From the NCBI RefSeq assembly GCF_001613065.1, contig NZ_BDBQ01000070.1, positions 1 through 64,000 of the forward strand: DNA of 64,000 bases, in the 5' to 3' direction. Origin of the DNA: Nocardia miyunensis NBRC 108239. GTDB lineage: Bacteria > Actinomycetota > Actinomycetes > Mycobacteriales > Mycobacteriaceae. Position numbers and translations under genes: made by a program. The notes beneath the pieces are model-generated. The model had not been told where the DNA came from. It saw nothing but the letters and a program-made list of their open reading frames with translations, and ran no database searches. Below are positions 19,201 to 31,200 of the stretch, piece by piece (positions within the stretch are counted from its first letter, which is position 1; each line of letters starts with the position of its first letter).

Positions 19201-22200
19201 GATCAGATGCCCTTCTACGGTCCGCTCGATTTCCCGGCGCACGACGAATTGTTCGCCGATGTGATGAAAGGATTCCCCGACCAGATAAAGCGGATCTCGA
19301 AGGCGTCGGCGATCCAGCTGCGGACATTCTTCGGCGATAATCTGCGCGGCAATATCCCGATGATGCACGGCGGCTCGGTGCAATCACCGACGATGTATAC
19401 CGAATCCGGTACACCGCTCGGCTACTTCAATGTGGAGATCGTCGATTTCCACGGCGGGGACACCCTCACCGGCCCGGTCACCGCGGAAGGCCAGTCCCGG
19501 CTCGAATACAACGTGGTGCGCGGCCTGCGCACACAGGGGCGAGCCGCGATCTCCAACCGGCTCGGCGCGGCGATGTCGTTCTCCCTGGGCCTGGCGCAGG
19601 GCAAATCCGACAAGGCGACCGGCTATGCGACCCGCGGCGGCAATATAACCCTCTTCAAGGGCGGTGTCACGCACCAGAACAGCCATGCGCTGACCTACGG
19701 TGGCCGCGGCTACGTATCCCGCGCGCTGCGCATAGTTTCACGTCTGCTGCACACCACACCCGATATGGAAATCCGGGTCACATTCGTCCGCCCCGACGGG
19801 GCCCCTATTCTGCCGAAGCCGGGCACACCCCTGAACAACCCCGGAAAAGCGACATCCACGAAAGACACCGTCCCGGTGGAAGACGGCACGAAAACGGCCA
19901 CAGACGACACCAAACCAGCCGGGGACGACACCAAACCAGCCGGGAACGACACCAAACCAGCCGGGAACGACACCAAACCAGCCGGGAACGACACCAAACC
20001 AGCCGGGGACGACACCAAACCAGCCGGGAACGACACCAAACCAGCCGGGGATGACACGGAAGCGGTCAAGGACACAACCGACAACACCACGTCGACCACT
20101 CGCACGGGTAAGCGGTACCCGATCAACATGCTGGTGCCGTCGAAATCGGCCCTCGGCCGCAAACCTCAGGCCGGTGAACAACGCTTCCTCCCGCTACACC
20201 TGCTGCATCTGCAGAATCTCGACCTGCTGACCACCCCACTCCAGGTCGAAATACCCGGCAATATCACCGACGGTATCGAGAAGTTCGTCTCCGATATGGA
20301 TTTCCTCCCCTCGGCGAGTAAGGCGAACGACATCCTCGACCTGAGTTCCACCGCGGAGGAACGCCTGGAGAACGCCCGCACGCTCTCGCATATGAAAGCC
20401 CGGCTGACCAAGCTCGCGGCCTTCGACGAAATGCTCCAGCTCGGTTTCCGCACCGAATTCAACGGCACCACCGCCGCGGGTCTGGATCCCGCGCGCATCA
20501 CCGTCACCATCAAGGCCGTCCGGGAATACAACACCCCGGACGGCAAATACGACCCGAAGGCCGATTCGAACGAGGGCGTCACCCACGACTGGCGGACACC
20601 CATCCTCCAGACGATGAACTACAGCGGCATCATCCTGTCCTCCGGTGAGGAAACCGAAAGTACCCCGCTCGCGATGGACGCCGGCACCGGCGCGTCGTTC
20701 ACCAATCCACTCAACATCATCGGCACCCAGCGGCTGGCGAGCGTGAGCGCCTCCTACGACTTCAACTACGGCGAGTCCAAGGGCGACGGCGCCGCCCAGT
20801 ACCACGCCGAGGAGAACTACACCTTCAGCCCGAAGAATTCCGCGGAGGACGACTACAAAGGCGATGCGGGCCTCGAGATCTTCGGCGTGCCCACCCGGTT
20901 CGTCGCGGAGATCTCCTACAGCCACGGCCACGGCCCGGCGCCGATCGAGGGCAAGGGCAAGGTCAGCCTGGCCGTCCCGCAATACCTGACCAGCGCGACA
21001 CCGAACACCGCACTGCTGGTCCCAGCGAAAATCCGCTCGGATCACGGCCCCAAGGACCCACTTCCCGCCGATATCACCAAGGGACTCGACGCGGCCAAGA
21101 AACAATCCATCGAGAACGGCGTCGGCCGGATCCCGCTGACCGCCGTCGTCGCCGACCACCCGGTCAGCGAGATCATCCACGAGGCGACGACCGGTCTCAT
21201 CGACGCCATCGAACTCGAGGCGGCGGCCGAGGGGCGCGACCTCGACACCAGCACACTGAAGATCCCCGGCAAATTCCCCGAGGATCGCGGTCCGATACTC
21301 CCGATCGCCGAACCACGCGCGCCGCGGACCGCGGATTCGTCCTCCTGGTGGAGCACCCATCGCGCGGGCTTCCACTCCTGGGTGCCGGACCTGAGCGGAT
21401 GGCGACCGAACCTCGGTCCGTGGTTCGGCAAGCAGGACAACCAGCCGGAATCGATCGATCTCCCCGAACGCGGCACCACCGCAACCTCCCAGCAGGCTCT
21501 TCCCGACACGACCATCACCATCCCGAAGAAGGCCGTCACCACCGGAACCGACGCCGAGGAGGCCCCGAAGCCGCTGCAAGAACTCGAGCCGCTCCCGAAG
21601 GCCGCCGAACCGGGCGAGCAGAAACCGAAGATCCCCGGTGCCTGGCCCGACGAGACCGCGAAGGGCGACGACACCGGAACGACAACCCCCGAGGACGACG
21701 AGACCTGGGGTCACTGGGCATGGAGCAAGGCCACGGGCGTCGGAAAGTGGGTCTGGCGCACCGCATTCGGCGACCCCGCCACCGACCCCGCGTCCCAGGC
21801 CAGCTCGGTTCTGCACGCCTCGCTGTCCCCGCAGCACATGCTCATGTACGCGCCACTGATCTTCCGTGACTCGTACAAGTTCGAGGCCGAAATCCCCGGC
21901 AAGGTGACGGGCACCGATTACAGCGTCGACATCCGCGGCTTCTTCGACAACATCAGGGCGGTGAAACCGAGTGCGGTCGACACCGAACACTGGATGGAGG
22001 CCAACAACGCCAGGACCCGGAACCTGGGCGTGAACCGCGGCCACCAGGGAGCGCTCATCGTCGGCGGAACCTACGGCCGGGAATCCGATCACAGCCTCCG
22101 GCCCAGCGGCGGCTGGCGGGGCGGCAACTCCACCAACACCCATGTCACCAAGGGTGACGCCACCGACAGCATGCGCGTCACCTCCGACTACGGCGGCAAG

Positions 22201-25200
22201 GTGTACCGGTTCGCCGCGGACGGCCACTACGTGGTCACCGTCAAGGCGGGCTTTCGCAACTTCGCCCTGTCCGTCTTCGGGCTCGGCAAACCGTACGGCA
22301 CCCGCAGCCGGATCATCGACGCCCCCGACCGGCTCGAGTTCTTCCTGACCGACAACGACCTGCACGATCATCCCGAATACAAGACTCTGTTCGAGAAGAC
22401 GGCCAAAGAGCAGGGTTGGAAGGTCGACATCATCCCGGAGGGCCAGGAGAACCAGCCGATCGCCGAGATCCAGGAGGACGGCACCGAGAAGAAGGTCGAC
22501 AATTATGTACCGATCGAGCCCCGCCTGCTGTCGGACGCCTACGTCGGAAAGCGCCGCGACGATCCCGAGACTGCCAAGGCCCTGCCCGCGTTCGGCGGCG
22601 CGACCGAGGTCATCTTCGACGACGGTCGCGGCTCGCTCGAGAACTCCGCCACGGCTCTGCTGGAGAAGATCTCCCCCGGCGCGACCATCGTCGGCCACAG
22701 CAACTACCACCCCGGCGTCGCGCCGCTGATCAACGAGCACACCACCAGCTACGGCGTGCGCAACCTCGCCAATGCCGGATCCGAGGGCAAACACTCGTTC
22801 CATTTCGTCGACCGGTCCCTCGGCGTCCCGCGCATGGTCGGCGTCACGTTCACCCAACGTCCCCGACCGGACAAGGACATGCCGGACGGCCAGACCCTGG
22901 CCACCATCGAGGGCAAGATGGTCCCCCGGACCGCCGCCCTGGACAACGTGCACCGGCACATCCGCGCCGACGGCAACGCCCTGGAGGAGCCCGGTGCGAC
23001 CAGCGTCGGCAGCAGCCACAGTCAGAGCAACCAGCTCAGCGTCACCCTCGGCGGGCAGAGCAATCAGCAGCGTCCCGGGGCGACGCTCGCGGTCCAGCGC
23101 ACGGGCACGCACAGCGAGGTACAGAACTCGACCCGCGACCTGAGCGCCTGGCAGCGCAGCTCCGCCCGTCAGTACGAGTTCAAGATCCCCACCGAATGGA
23201 CCGTCACGGTCGACTGGCGGACGATGGACGAGACGCTGTCGGGGTATCTGTTCGACAAGTTCGGCGATTTGCTCGTCGGGACCGGCCACGTCCTGACCGC
23301 GGGCGGCAACGCGATCGCGAACGGGTGGACGCGCATGACGACCGGCGAGTGGCGGGGCGTCGTGACGGGGCTGGATCCCGACGAGATTCCGACCCCGAGT
23401 CAGTCCAGATCCGACACCGTCACGGCCACCACCTTCATGCGCGTGCACGAGGCCGACACGAAGCCTATCCCGAAGTCTGGCCAGGCCCCCGCGGCCGAGG
23501 TCGCGCGCACCGAGCCACAGGTATTCGGCTTCGATCCGACCAAGAGCAAGCTCGAACCCGCCAAAGCCATCGGGACTCCCGAGACCGCCGATCTCGAGGC
23601 GGCCGTCGCCGTCGAACCGGCCGAAAAGGTGCCCGACGACGTACGCGAGCTGCTGTCCGTGCCCTCCTGGAAACCCAAGCTGGCATTCGACATTCGCGAA
23701 TTCGACGCGTCACAGCAGTTCGCCGAGGCGCTGTTGCGGGTCGATCCGTCGCTGCGCACCAACGACAGCACCCGGGTCGCCGAGGGTATGTACAACCGCC
23801 TGGTCACGCTGGTCGCGAAGGGCGATTTCGTCGAGTTGGGACCGCAGTCCACCGGCCCGTTCCTGAACGTCGAGCAGACTGGCGCCATGCCTGCCCCGCA
23901 GCAGCATGCGAAGGGTGTCAAGATCGGCGACACCGTCGTCAAGATGAGCCTGTATTCGCCGCGCGAGGAGGACGGCAACGACCAGATCGCCTTCGACACC
24001 TTCGAATTCTCCGTCGACAACATGGGCTCCTCGTCGAGCAGAAACACCAACACCGCACTGAGTTTCAGCTACCTCGGGGCCAAGCAGGCCAACGACCGCG
24101 GTGGGCCCACCATCCCGCTCGGCGGCGACGTCTCGGGTAAGGGCGGCACCGTCGCGATCGGCAGCGTGTTGCGAAATCTGTTCCGCACCAACGTGAAGGA
24201 CGGAAAACCGGAAGGCCAGCGGCTGCGTTCGGTGGCCGTGGTCGAGGTCGTCGGGCCCAAGGGGACGCTCTGGGTCACCGGTGATCTCATCCTGCGTTCC
24301 AACGAGAAGCCGCCGGACAGTGCGAACCTTCCGAAAGCCATTGCACCCAAGGATGATTCGTCTCCCGTCGTACCGCCGAAGGGGAGCAAGCCGAAGGGCG
24401 ACGAGACCGATACGGCGAAGAAGGCCGCAGACGAGAAGAGGGCGGCAGAGGAGAAAGCCGCGGCGGAAAAGAAGGCGGCAGAGGAGAAAGCCGCAGCGGA
24501 AAAGAAAGCCGCAGAGGAGAAAGCCGCAGCGGAAAAGAAAGCCGCAGAGGAGAAAGCCGCAGCGGAAAAGAAAGCCGCAGAGGACAAGGCCGCGGCGGAG
24601 AAAAAGGCCAAGGAAGAAGCCGAGGCGAAGGCCGAGGAGGACGCCGGGGCGAAGAAGGCCGCACCCAAGAAGAAGCACAGGCCCAAGAAGAAGCAGCCGA
24701 CGAGCGATACCGAGGACGACGACACCGAGACCAAGGACCCCGACAAGAGCAAAGAAGACGGCGAGGCCGAGGCGGCAGCGAAGAAACTCGAAGCCGAGAA
24801 AGCTGCGGCTGAGAAACTCGCGGCTGAGAAACTCGCAGCCGAGAAAGCCGAAGCCGAGAAACTCGCAGCCGAGAAGGCCGCAGCCGAGAAGCTCGCGACC
24901 GACACCAAGACCGGACCGGATACGAAGTCTTCGAACGCGACCACCTCGAATACCAAGAAGTTCGATCCGAGCGGTGCCGAGAAACTCGATCCCGAGGCGC
25001 TCGAGGCGCAGACCGCGGAGGCCGACAAGCTCGCTGCCGAATTGAAGGCGGCCAAGGCCGGGACCGAGGCGGAGGCGAGTGCCGAGGCGTCCAAGCCGAA
25101 GACCAAGTCCAAGGGTTTCATCTCGACCCTGTTCGGCGGCAGCAGTACGTCGCCGAAGGTCGGACGCAAGGCGGGCCCCCGATCGCGCGTCGTGGACGGG

Positions 25201-28200
25201 ATCGCGGCCCCACAGGGATTCGTGTGGGAATCGATGCCGCCGGACGGCGACTGCTTCTTCCACGCCCTCGAACGCATCATGTACAGCACTCCGTACGACT
25301 CGGCGGCCGAACTCGACCGCCGGATCCGCGACCTGCGCCTCATGACCGCCGCCGAACTGGTCGGGCCCAGGATGCGCGAATACCTGCTGGACTTCACGAC
25401 CATCAGGAACGCGGACCAGAACCTGGGCAGACAACTCACCGCCGCCGAGGAGCAGAACCCGATCTCGGCCGCGGACCAGATTGCCCACTTCGCGGAATAC
25501 ATCCGTCAGGTCAGACAGCTGACACAGCGCGGCGTCTGGCGAACCGACGTCTTCCACGTCGTCCCCCAGGCCGCCGCGGCCGCACTCGCCCGCCTCAGCG
25601 AAAACAGCCGCAACGTGCGCGTATACGGCCAGGACATGCGGCGGGGACAGACCTTCGGCCCGAATGCCGCGGCACCGGCCGATGCCGCGACCCTGGTCGC
25701 CTTCAACCACTACCACCTCGCCGTACCGACCGGCGATCACACTCCGACGCTCACCCTGCCGACCAGGCCCTGGGACGATTTCGCCAGCCTGCTCACCTTC
25801 GAATTCGATGAATACAACCCGCAGGACGACACCCAGACCGCACCCGGTCCGGGCCGGATCACGATATTCGGCGACGCCGAGGCCGCCCGCTACCTCTGGT
25901 TCCCGTCGGCCGGTTCCAAACCCGGCGAAATGCTCGACGCCCACAGCCAACACGTGGATCTCACCTTCGACGAGGCGCTCGCCGACCCCGCCGTCACCGT
26001 CGTGCGCACACCCGCCGCGACAGCGGAAACCACCGGGCCGGACCTGAAGCAGACCGACCCGGAGCTCGCCGCCGCCATCGACGAATCCGTGGCCGAGTTC
26101 CACGCGGCCGCCGCCAAGGCCAAGGTCGAGGCCGAGGAGAAGGACCCCGACCTCGCCGCCGCCATCGCCCTGTCGCTGGAGGGGCTCGAAAAGCCCGGTA
26201 CCGTCGGCCAGAGCACCCAGTCCGCGGCCGAAGTAGCCGCCGCCGCAACCGAATTCGAGGAAGAAGGCAGCACCGAGCCGACGGAGAAGGCCGTCTTCGA
26301 CAGCGGGCTCGACAAGGGGCTGTACGACGCGGACGGCAAACTCATCCTCCCGCCCGCGTCTCCCACCGGCACGATCATTCACGATTCCTCGGCCGAGGAC
26401 AGCAAAGCTGTCCGGTCCGGCGGCGAATCAACCAGCGACACAACACAATCGGTGGCGAAGAAGCTCGACCCGGACATCCCCTTCGGTCTGCTTCCCCCCT
26501 CGCTCGAACCGGCTTCGACGACGACACCGCTGGCGAAGGCCGTCGAACACCACGACGACTCTTCGGACGAGGCGTCCCTCACGCCCAAGACCACGTACTT
26601 CGAACAGCTCGACTCGGACGAAGAACTCGACCCTCTCGACACCGGGCTGGGCGATCATTCCTTCACCCCGCACCCGCCCGAATCCGCGACGCAGACCGAT
26701 ATCCGACCGATACCGCAGCTCGACGAGTCGCACCCGGCAATCACCTCGGACGACAAGCCGCTCGAGGCCACCGAACTGGTCGAGGAAACGATCACCGGCA
26801 CAGAGACCATCGAAGTCGGCAAACCCGCTGTCTCGCAGGAGAAGACAGACCTTGCCCACGACGACGCCTCGGAAGACGAACTCCTCCAGCCGAAGACGAG
26901 CACACCACCGGCATCGGAAGGCAGCGAATCCGCTCGGCCGCAGCGTAAGCCCGCCCCGCCGACGGAAGTGAAGCCCGACTCGGCCGCCGACTCGTCGAAG
27001 CGACAGCACGAGGAGAAGGCCACCGAGAAGGACGCCCCCCGCGGGACCCCGCCACTGGAACAGCAGCGCGACGACCAGCGATCGGGCATCCCGCTCTCGG
27101 CGGCAGATATCGCGAAACCGCAGGGCAACACCACGGCTCGCCGGACCGGAGTCGACGAGTCCACCCGGGATGAACCGATTCGCGAAGTGTCGGAAGAGGA
27201 TTCGACGGTCGACGTGTCGAATCAGCAGCACGACGAAGAGCACAGCGGCACGATTCCCCCGAGGATCCGCATCATGCGGTCCACTGAGACGATGCGGTAC
27301 GCACCCCTGCGCGAAGGGGCGCAAGAGGATCCGGACCAGGGACCCCGAACCACCGCGCACGAAACGGCATTCGAACCGACCACACCCCAGCTCCGTTCGA
27401 GCGCTCTGCCACGCGAGGGCGCCGTGGTCCCGGAGGAACCGGCCCGACAGCCGGTCGACCGGACGGGCCTGGAAAGGATGGACGAACTCGAGGAGCAGGA
27501 GTCCGAATACGAGGACGACGACACGACACCGCAGGCATCCCTGCTGAACACCGAGGGCGTGATCCCTCAGGCCACACCGATCACCAGTCCGACCGTCCGA
27601 CCGACGGCCCGCCCGCTCAGGCTCGCCGATATCCGGGGCGCACTCCGCATCCACGACGACGAGGACGGATCGGTCCACAGCACCGAGTCCGCGGACCTGC
27701 CGCCGCACCCCGAAACACTCGAATCGATAACCGCCACAGACCTTCTGGATACCACACCGCTCGAGACCCGGCCCGAGGACGAAACCCGGCCCGCCCAACC
27801 ATCGCAGCAGCCGGGCACCACCAGGACGAGGCGAAACATACGCTGGTGGGACGACGATTCCGAAAGCCCGGTCACGCAACAACTTTCCCGCCGCCCGGTC
27901 AGCCGCACGACGTTCCGGAACCCCAGCACGGGGCAGCGCGTATTCCCGTTGGTTCCGCCCAGGACGTTCGAGGATTCGGAAACGATGTCCTTCCCCTCGC
28001 TGTCCGGCGAAGGGTCACAGGGCCTCGATCCGCGCCTGAATTTCACGACCACGAGCCGTCGTCCGCTACGATCCCTCGAAGATATTGCACCGCAAGAGAC
28101 TTCCGGTCTCACCGGCTCCGAGGAGATCACACCGCTCGACAGCGTCACCTCTCCCGAGGACGTCGCCGAGAAGGTCGATCCGGCCCAGGAGATCACGCCG

Positions 28201-31200
28201 ACCGAAGACGCCGCACTGCCGAAGGACGTCACGCCGACCGAGAACCCTACCTCTTCCGAAGAGGTGAGCTCATCGGCAGCCCAGGACATCGAGCCGCCCA
28301 AGGTCATCGAAGAATCCACCGAGGATGCCCCGGCACTTCCGAGAACGCAGCGCCGCACGATCCCCCTGTCCGACGGCAGCGCCCCGACACGCACGGGCGA
28401 CCCGACCACACCCGCCCGGAGATCGCGTAATCCCTGGAACCGGCTGCGGCGCTGGGCTTCCCGAATAAGCGCCACATCCGATCGCACGACCGACGCCGCG
28501 ACGACCCATCCGACCACAGACGCCCCGCGCCGCCACTTCCGCGACCTGTTCCGCCGTCCCCTGGACCGACTGCGCCGCGATACGACGACGCCCACCCAGG
28601 TCCGGATCCCGAGAATCGCCCGCGGCGACGGCACCACCGCCCACGCGGCGGTCACGAACCGTCCGGTCACGACCCTGCCGGATTCGCAGAGTGCGGACTG
28701 CGTCGTGCAGTCCCTCACCGCCCTGCACAATGCCCCGGGCGGCAACAGAATCCGCGTACCGCAGGGCTCCACCTCGCTGCCCGGTCGCACGCGACGGGAC
28801 CTCGAGTGGGGCGCGCGCGGGAGACTGCGCGGATACCCCGACGAGAGCACGATCGTCCGGAACCTCCAGATTCACGGCCCCGGTGCACGGGCACTCGTCG
28901 TCGCCGTGCACGCCACCCCGAATGCGAACGGCATCGGCGCACATGCCTATCTGATGTACAACGACCGCGGCCTGGTCCGCGTCCACGACAGCGCCGACCC
29001 CACACACACGCTGCCCGGACAACGCAGCCCGGCCGCCGTGCACGCCATCCTGTACAGGCCCGACGGCAATACGGTTCGACCGCTGCTCCCACGCGACGCG
29101 ACGGTCCCCCGATTCCCGTCCGATGTCCGCATCGGCGCACCCCGGGACCGCGTGGGCACCGTAACTCCGCACGGCGACACGACATCCCACCGAGAGGCCG
29201 GTCCGGACCTCGACGGCAGCACACATCCGGGCGACTCCGCGCCGGGCTCCTCCCGCAGAACCGGATTGCAACGCCTCCAGGGGTTCATGTCCCGTCTCCG
29301 CAGCCGGGAGACGGCTGCGTCGACCACCATGGCATCGACATCCCGTGCGGCACAGGACAATCGAACACGGCCGTCAGCGAGCACGCCATTCCGCCACCTG
29401 CGCACGCTCTTCCGTCGCCCCGTGCATCAGCCGAGCGGCGGCACAACGGCTCTCACCGCACCTCGCCCCTCGGGGACCCTCCGAGCGGATCTGCTGCGCG
29501 AATGGGCGGAATTGCCACGTGATCAGCAGGGTGCGGTGCTGGCTCACATCGCCGCCCCCGAAGCGGTCAACCGGTTCCTCAGCGGGCCCGAGGAGATGGC
29601 CGAGACCATCGAGGAGATGGCTCACGACCATCGGGCGGTGAACAAGCTGCGGTCGGCCGACGGGGATCTGCCCGATTTCAACCAGCTCCGGCGAATATTC
29701 GACGAGTTGCGCAGCGCGGAGTCCAAGGGCCCGCTGTCCGGTGAGGATGCCGAACAGTTCCAGATCCTGAACGAAGCCTTCTCCCACCCCTACGTGTCCG
29801 CATCGGACAGGTGGGCGATGATGGTGGCGAATCACGACACCATCGACGAGACGGGTGCCCGTTTCCCGCATCTCGGTCGCCAATTCGATATCGACGCCCT
29901 TCGGGAGCAGAGCCGGAAACTGAGCGCACTGGCCGACAAGCCGCTGCCGATCACCGAGCCGGTGCGCCTCGTGCAGCAACTCGAAGACATCGACTTCCTT
30001 GCTCTGCCATGGGATTCGGAAGCCTACGGCGACGTCGTCGGCAGCACGGTCACACAGGGCGCTTACATCGTCGCGTCACCGGCGGATTCGGTGCCGCGGG
30101 GAGCGGCCGAGCACCGGTTGACGTTGACTGTGCACCCCGGGGCACGTGGCCTGGTGTTCGGTGACGCCGCGCACCCGCAGGTCCTGCTGAAGCCCGACAC
30201 ACCACTGCACATCACCGGCGTGCGGCGGCACCGTGACGGATATCGGATCGAAGCCGCAATAGGCCCCCGCGCAACCATTTCCGCGTACGGGCGGGCCGTT
30301 CACGCGGCGAGTGACACCGACGACGAGAGCCACTTCGAGGACGGGGCGCGCGTATTCGACACCCGCAGCGCCGATTCCTCGATCCACGAACCCGAGCGAT
30401 CCGAACCTCTGTCCGGCACAACGGGACTCACCACTGTCACAAGAGGAAGGCCGACCGCCGGAATATCTCCCGACCGCGATCCCGAGAATCAGGGCCGCGT
30501 GGGCGCAGACGGCGTGCGCGTGTTCGACACCGACGCGGCCGGCGCCAGTTTCGGTTTCCACCGACTCCGCACCTGGCATGAACTCGAGAATCCGGTGCGC
30601 ACAGCCGTTCAGGCTTACGGGGAGAATTCGGTCGTCAACGAGTTCCTGCGACGGCTTCCGGAAACAGGACTCGATGAACTCGCCGGACGGATTCAGCGCA
30701 ACGCCGAGATCTACGACTTGGTCACCTCGGGGTCCGGCATCGTTCGCGACTTCGCCACACTCCGCGCCCGACGGGACACACTGCAGGGCAGGGCAACCCG
30801 GACCGAACGCGAGAACAATGAACTGCAGGCTCTCGTCGACCTCCTGAACAGCGAAAACCCATTCCGCAGTTGGGAGACCATCACCGCCGACAGCGGCATC
30901 TATCACGACGCCAGATGGCAATATCTCCATCGTTTCGGCGCGGAGTTCGGGCCCGACATCATCGGTGAGCACATCGAAAGGCTTGATCAGGCCACCGACA
31001 GGCCACTGCCATCGACCGAGCCGTTCCGCGTCCTGCGCACACTCGAACACCTCGACTTCATGACGGCCCAGGACGGCCGGCCGCTGAATGGACGAGACGT
31101 CGACCTGATACTCGGTGTCCCGCAACAAGAACCGGGCTACCTGGCGGCCTCCGTCACCGCCAAACCGATCCGGGTGTCACGTTACGACAGCAACTTCGTC

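Noticed and set aside
20194..23448. Minus-strand open frame of 1,084 codons opposite the giant gene
   Set aside because: It is a high-GC shadow: the text is His/Gly/Asp/Val-rich without any fold or motif, and lies wholly against the beta-rich block of the plus-strand protein. Similar shadows at 10645, 14770, 23710 and 31177 were dropped for the same reason.
24069..25502. Minus-strand Ala/Ser/Phe-rich frame resembling an antifreeze- or adhesin-like repeat
   Set aside because: It is the complement of the Ala/Glu/Lys repeat array and inherits its periodicity; no start signal.
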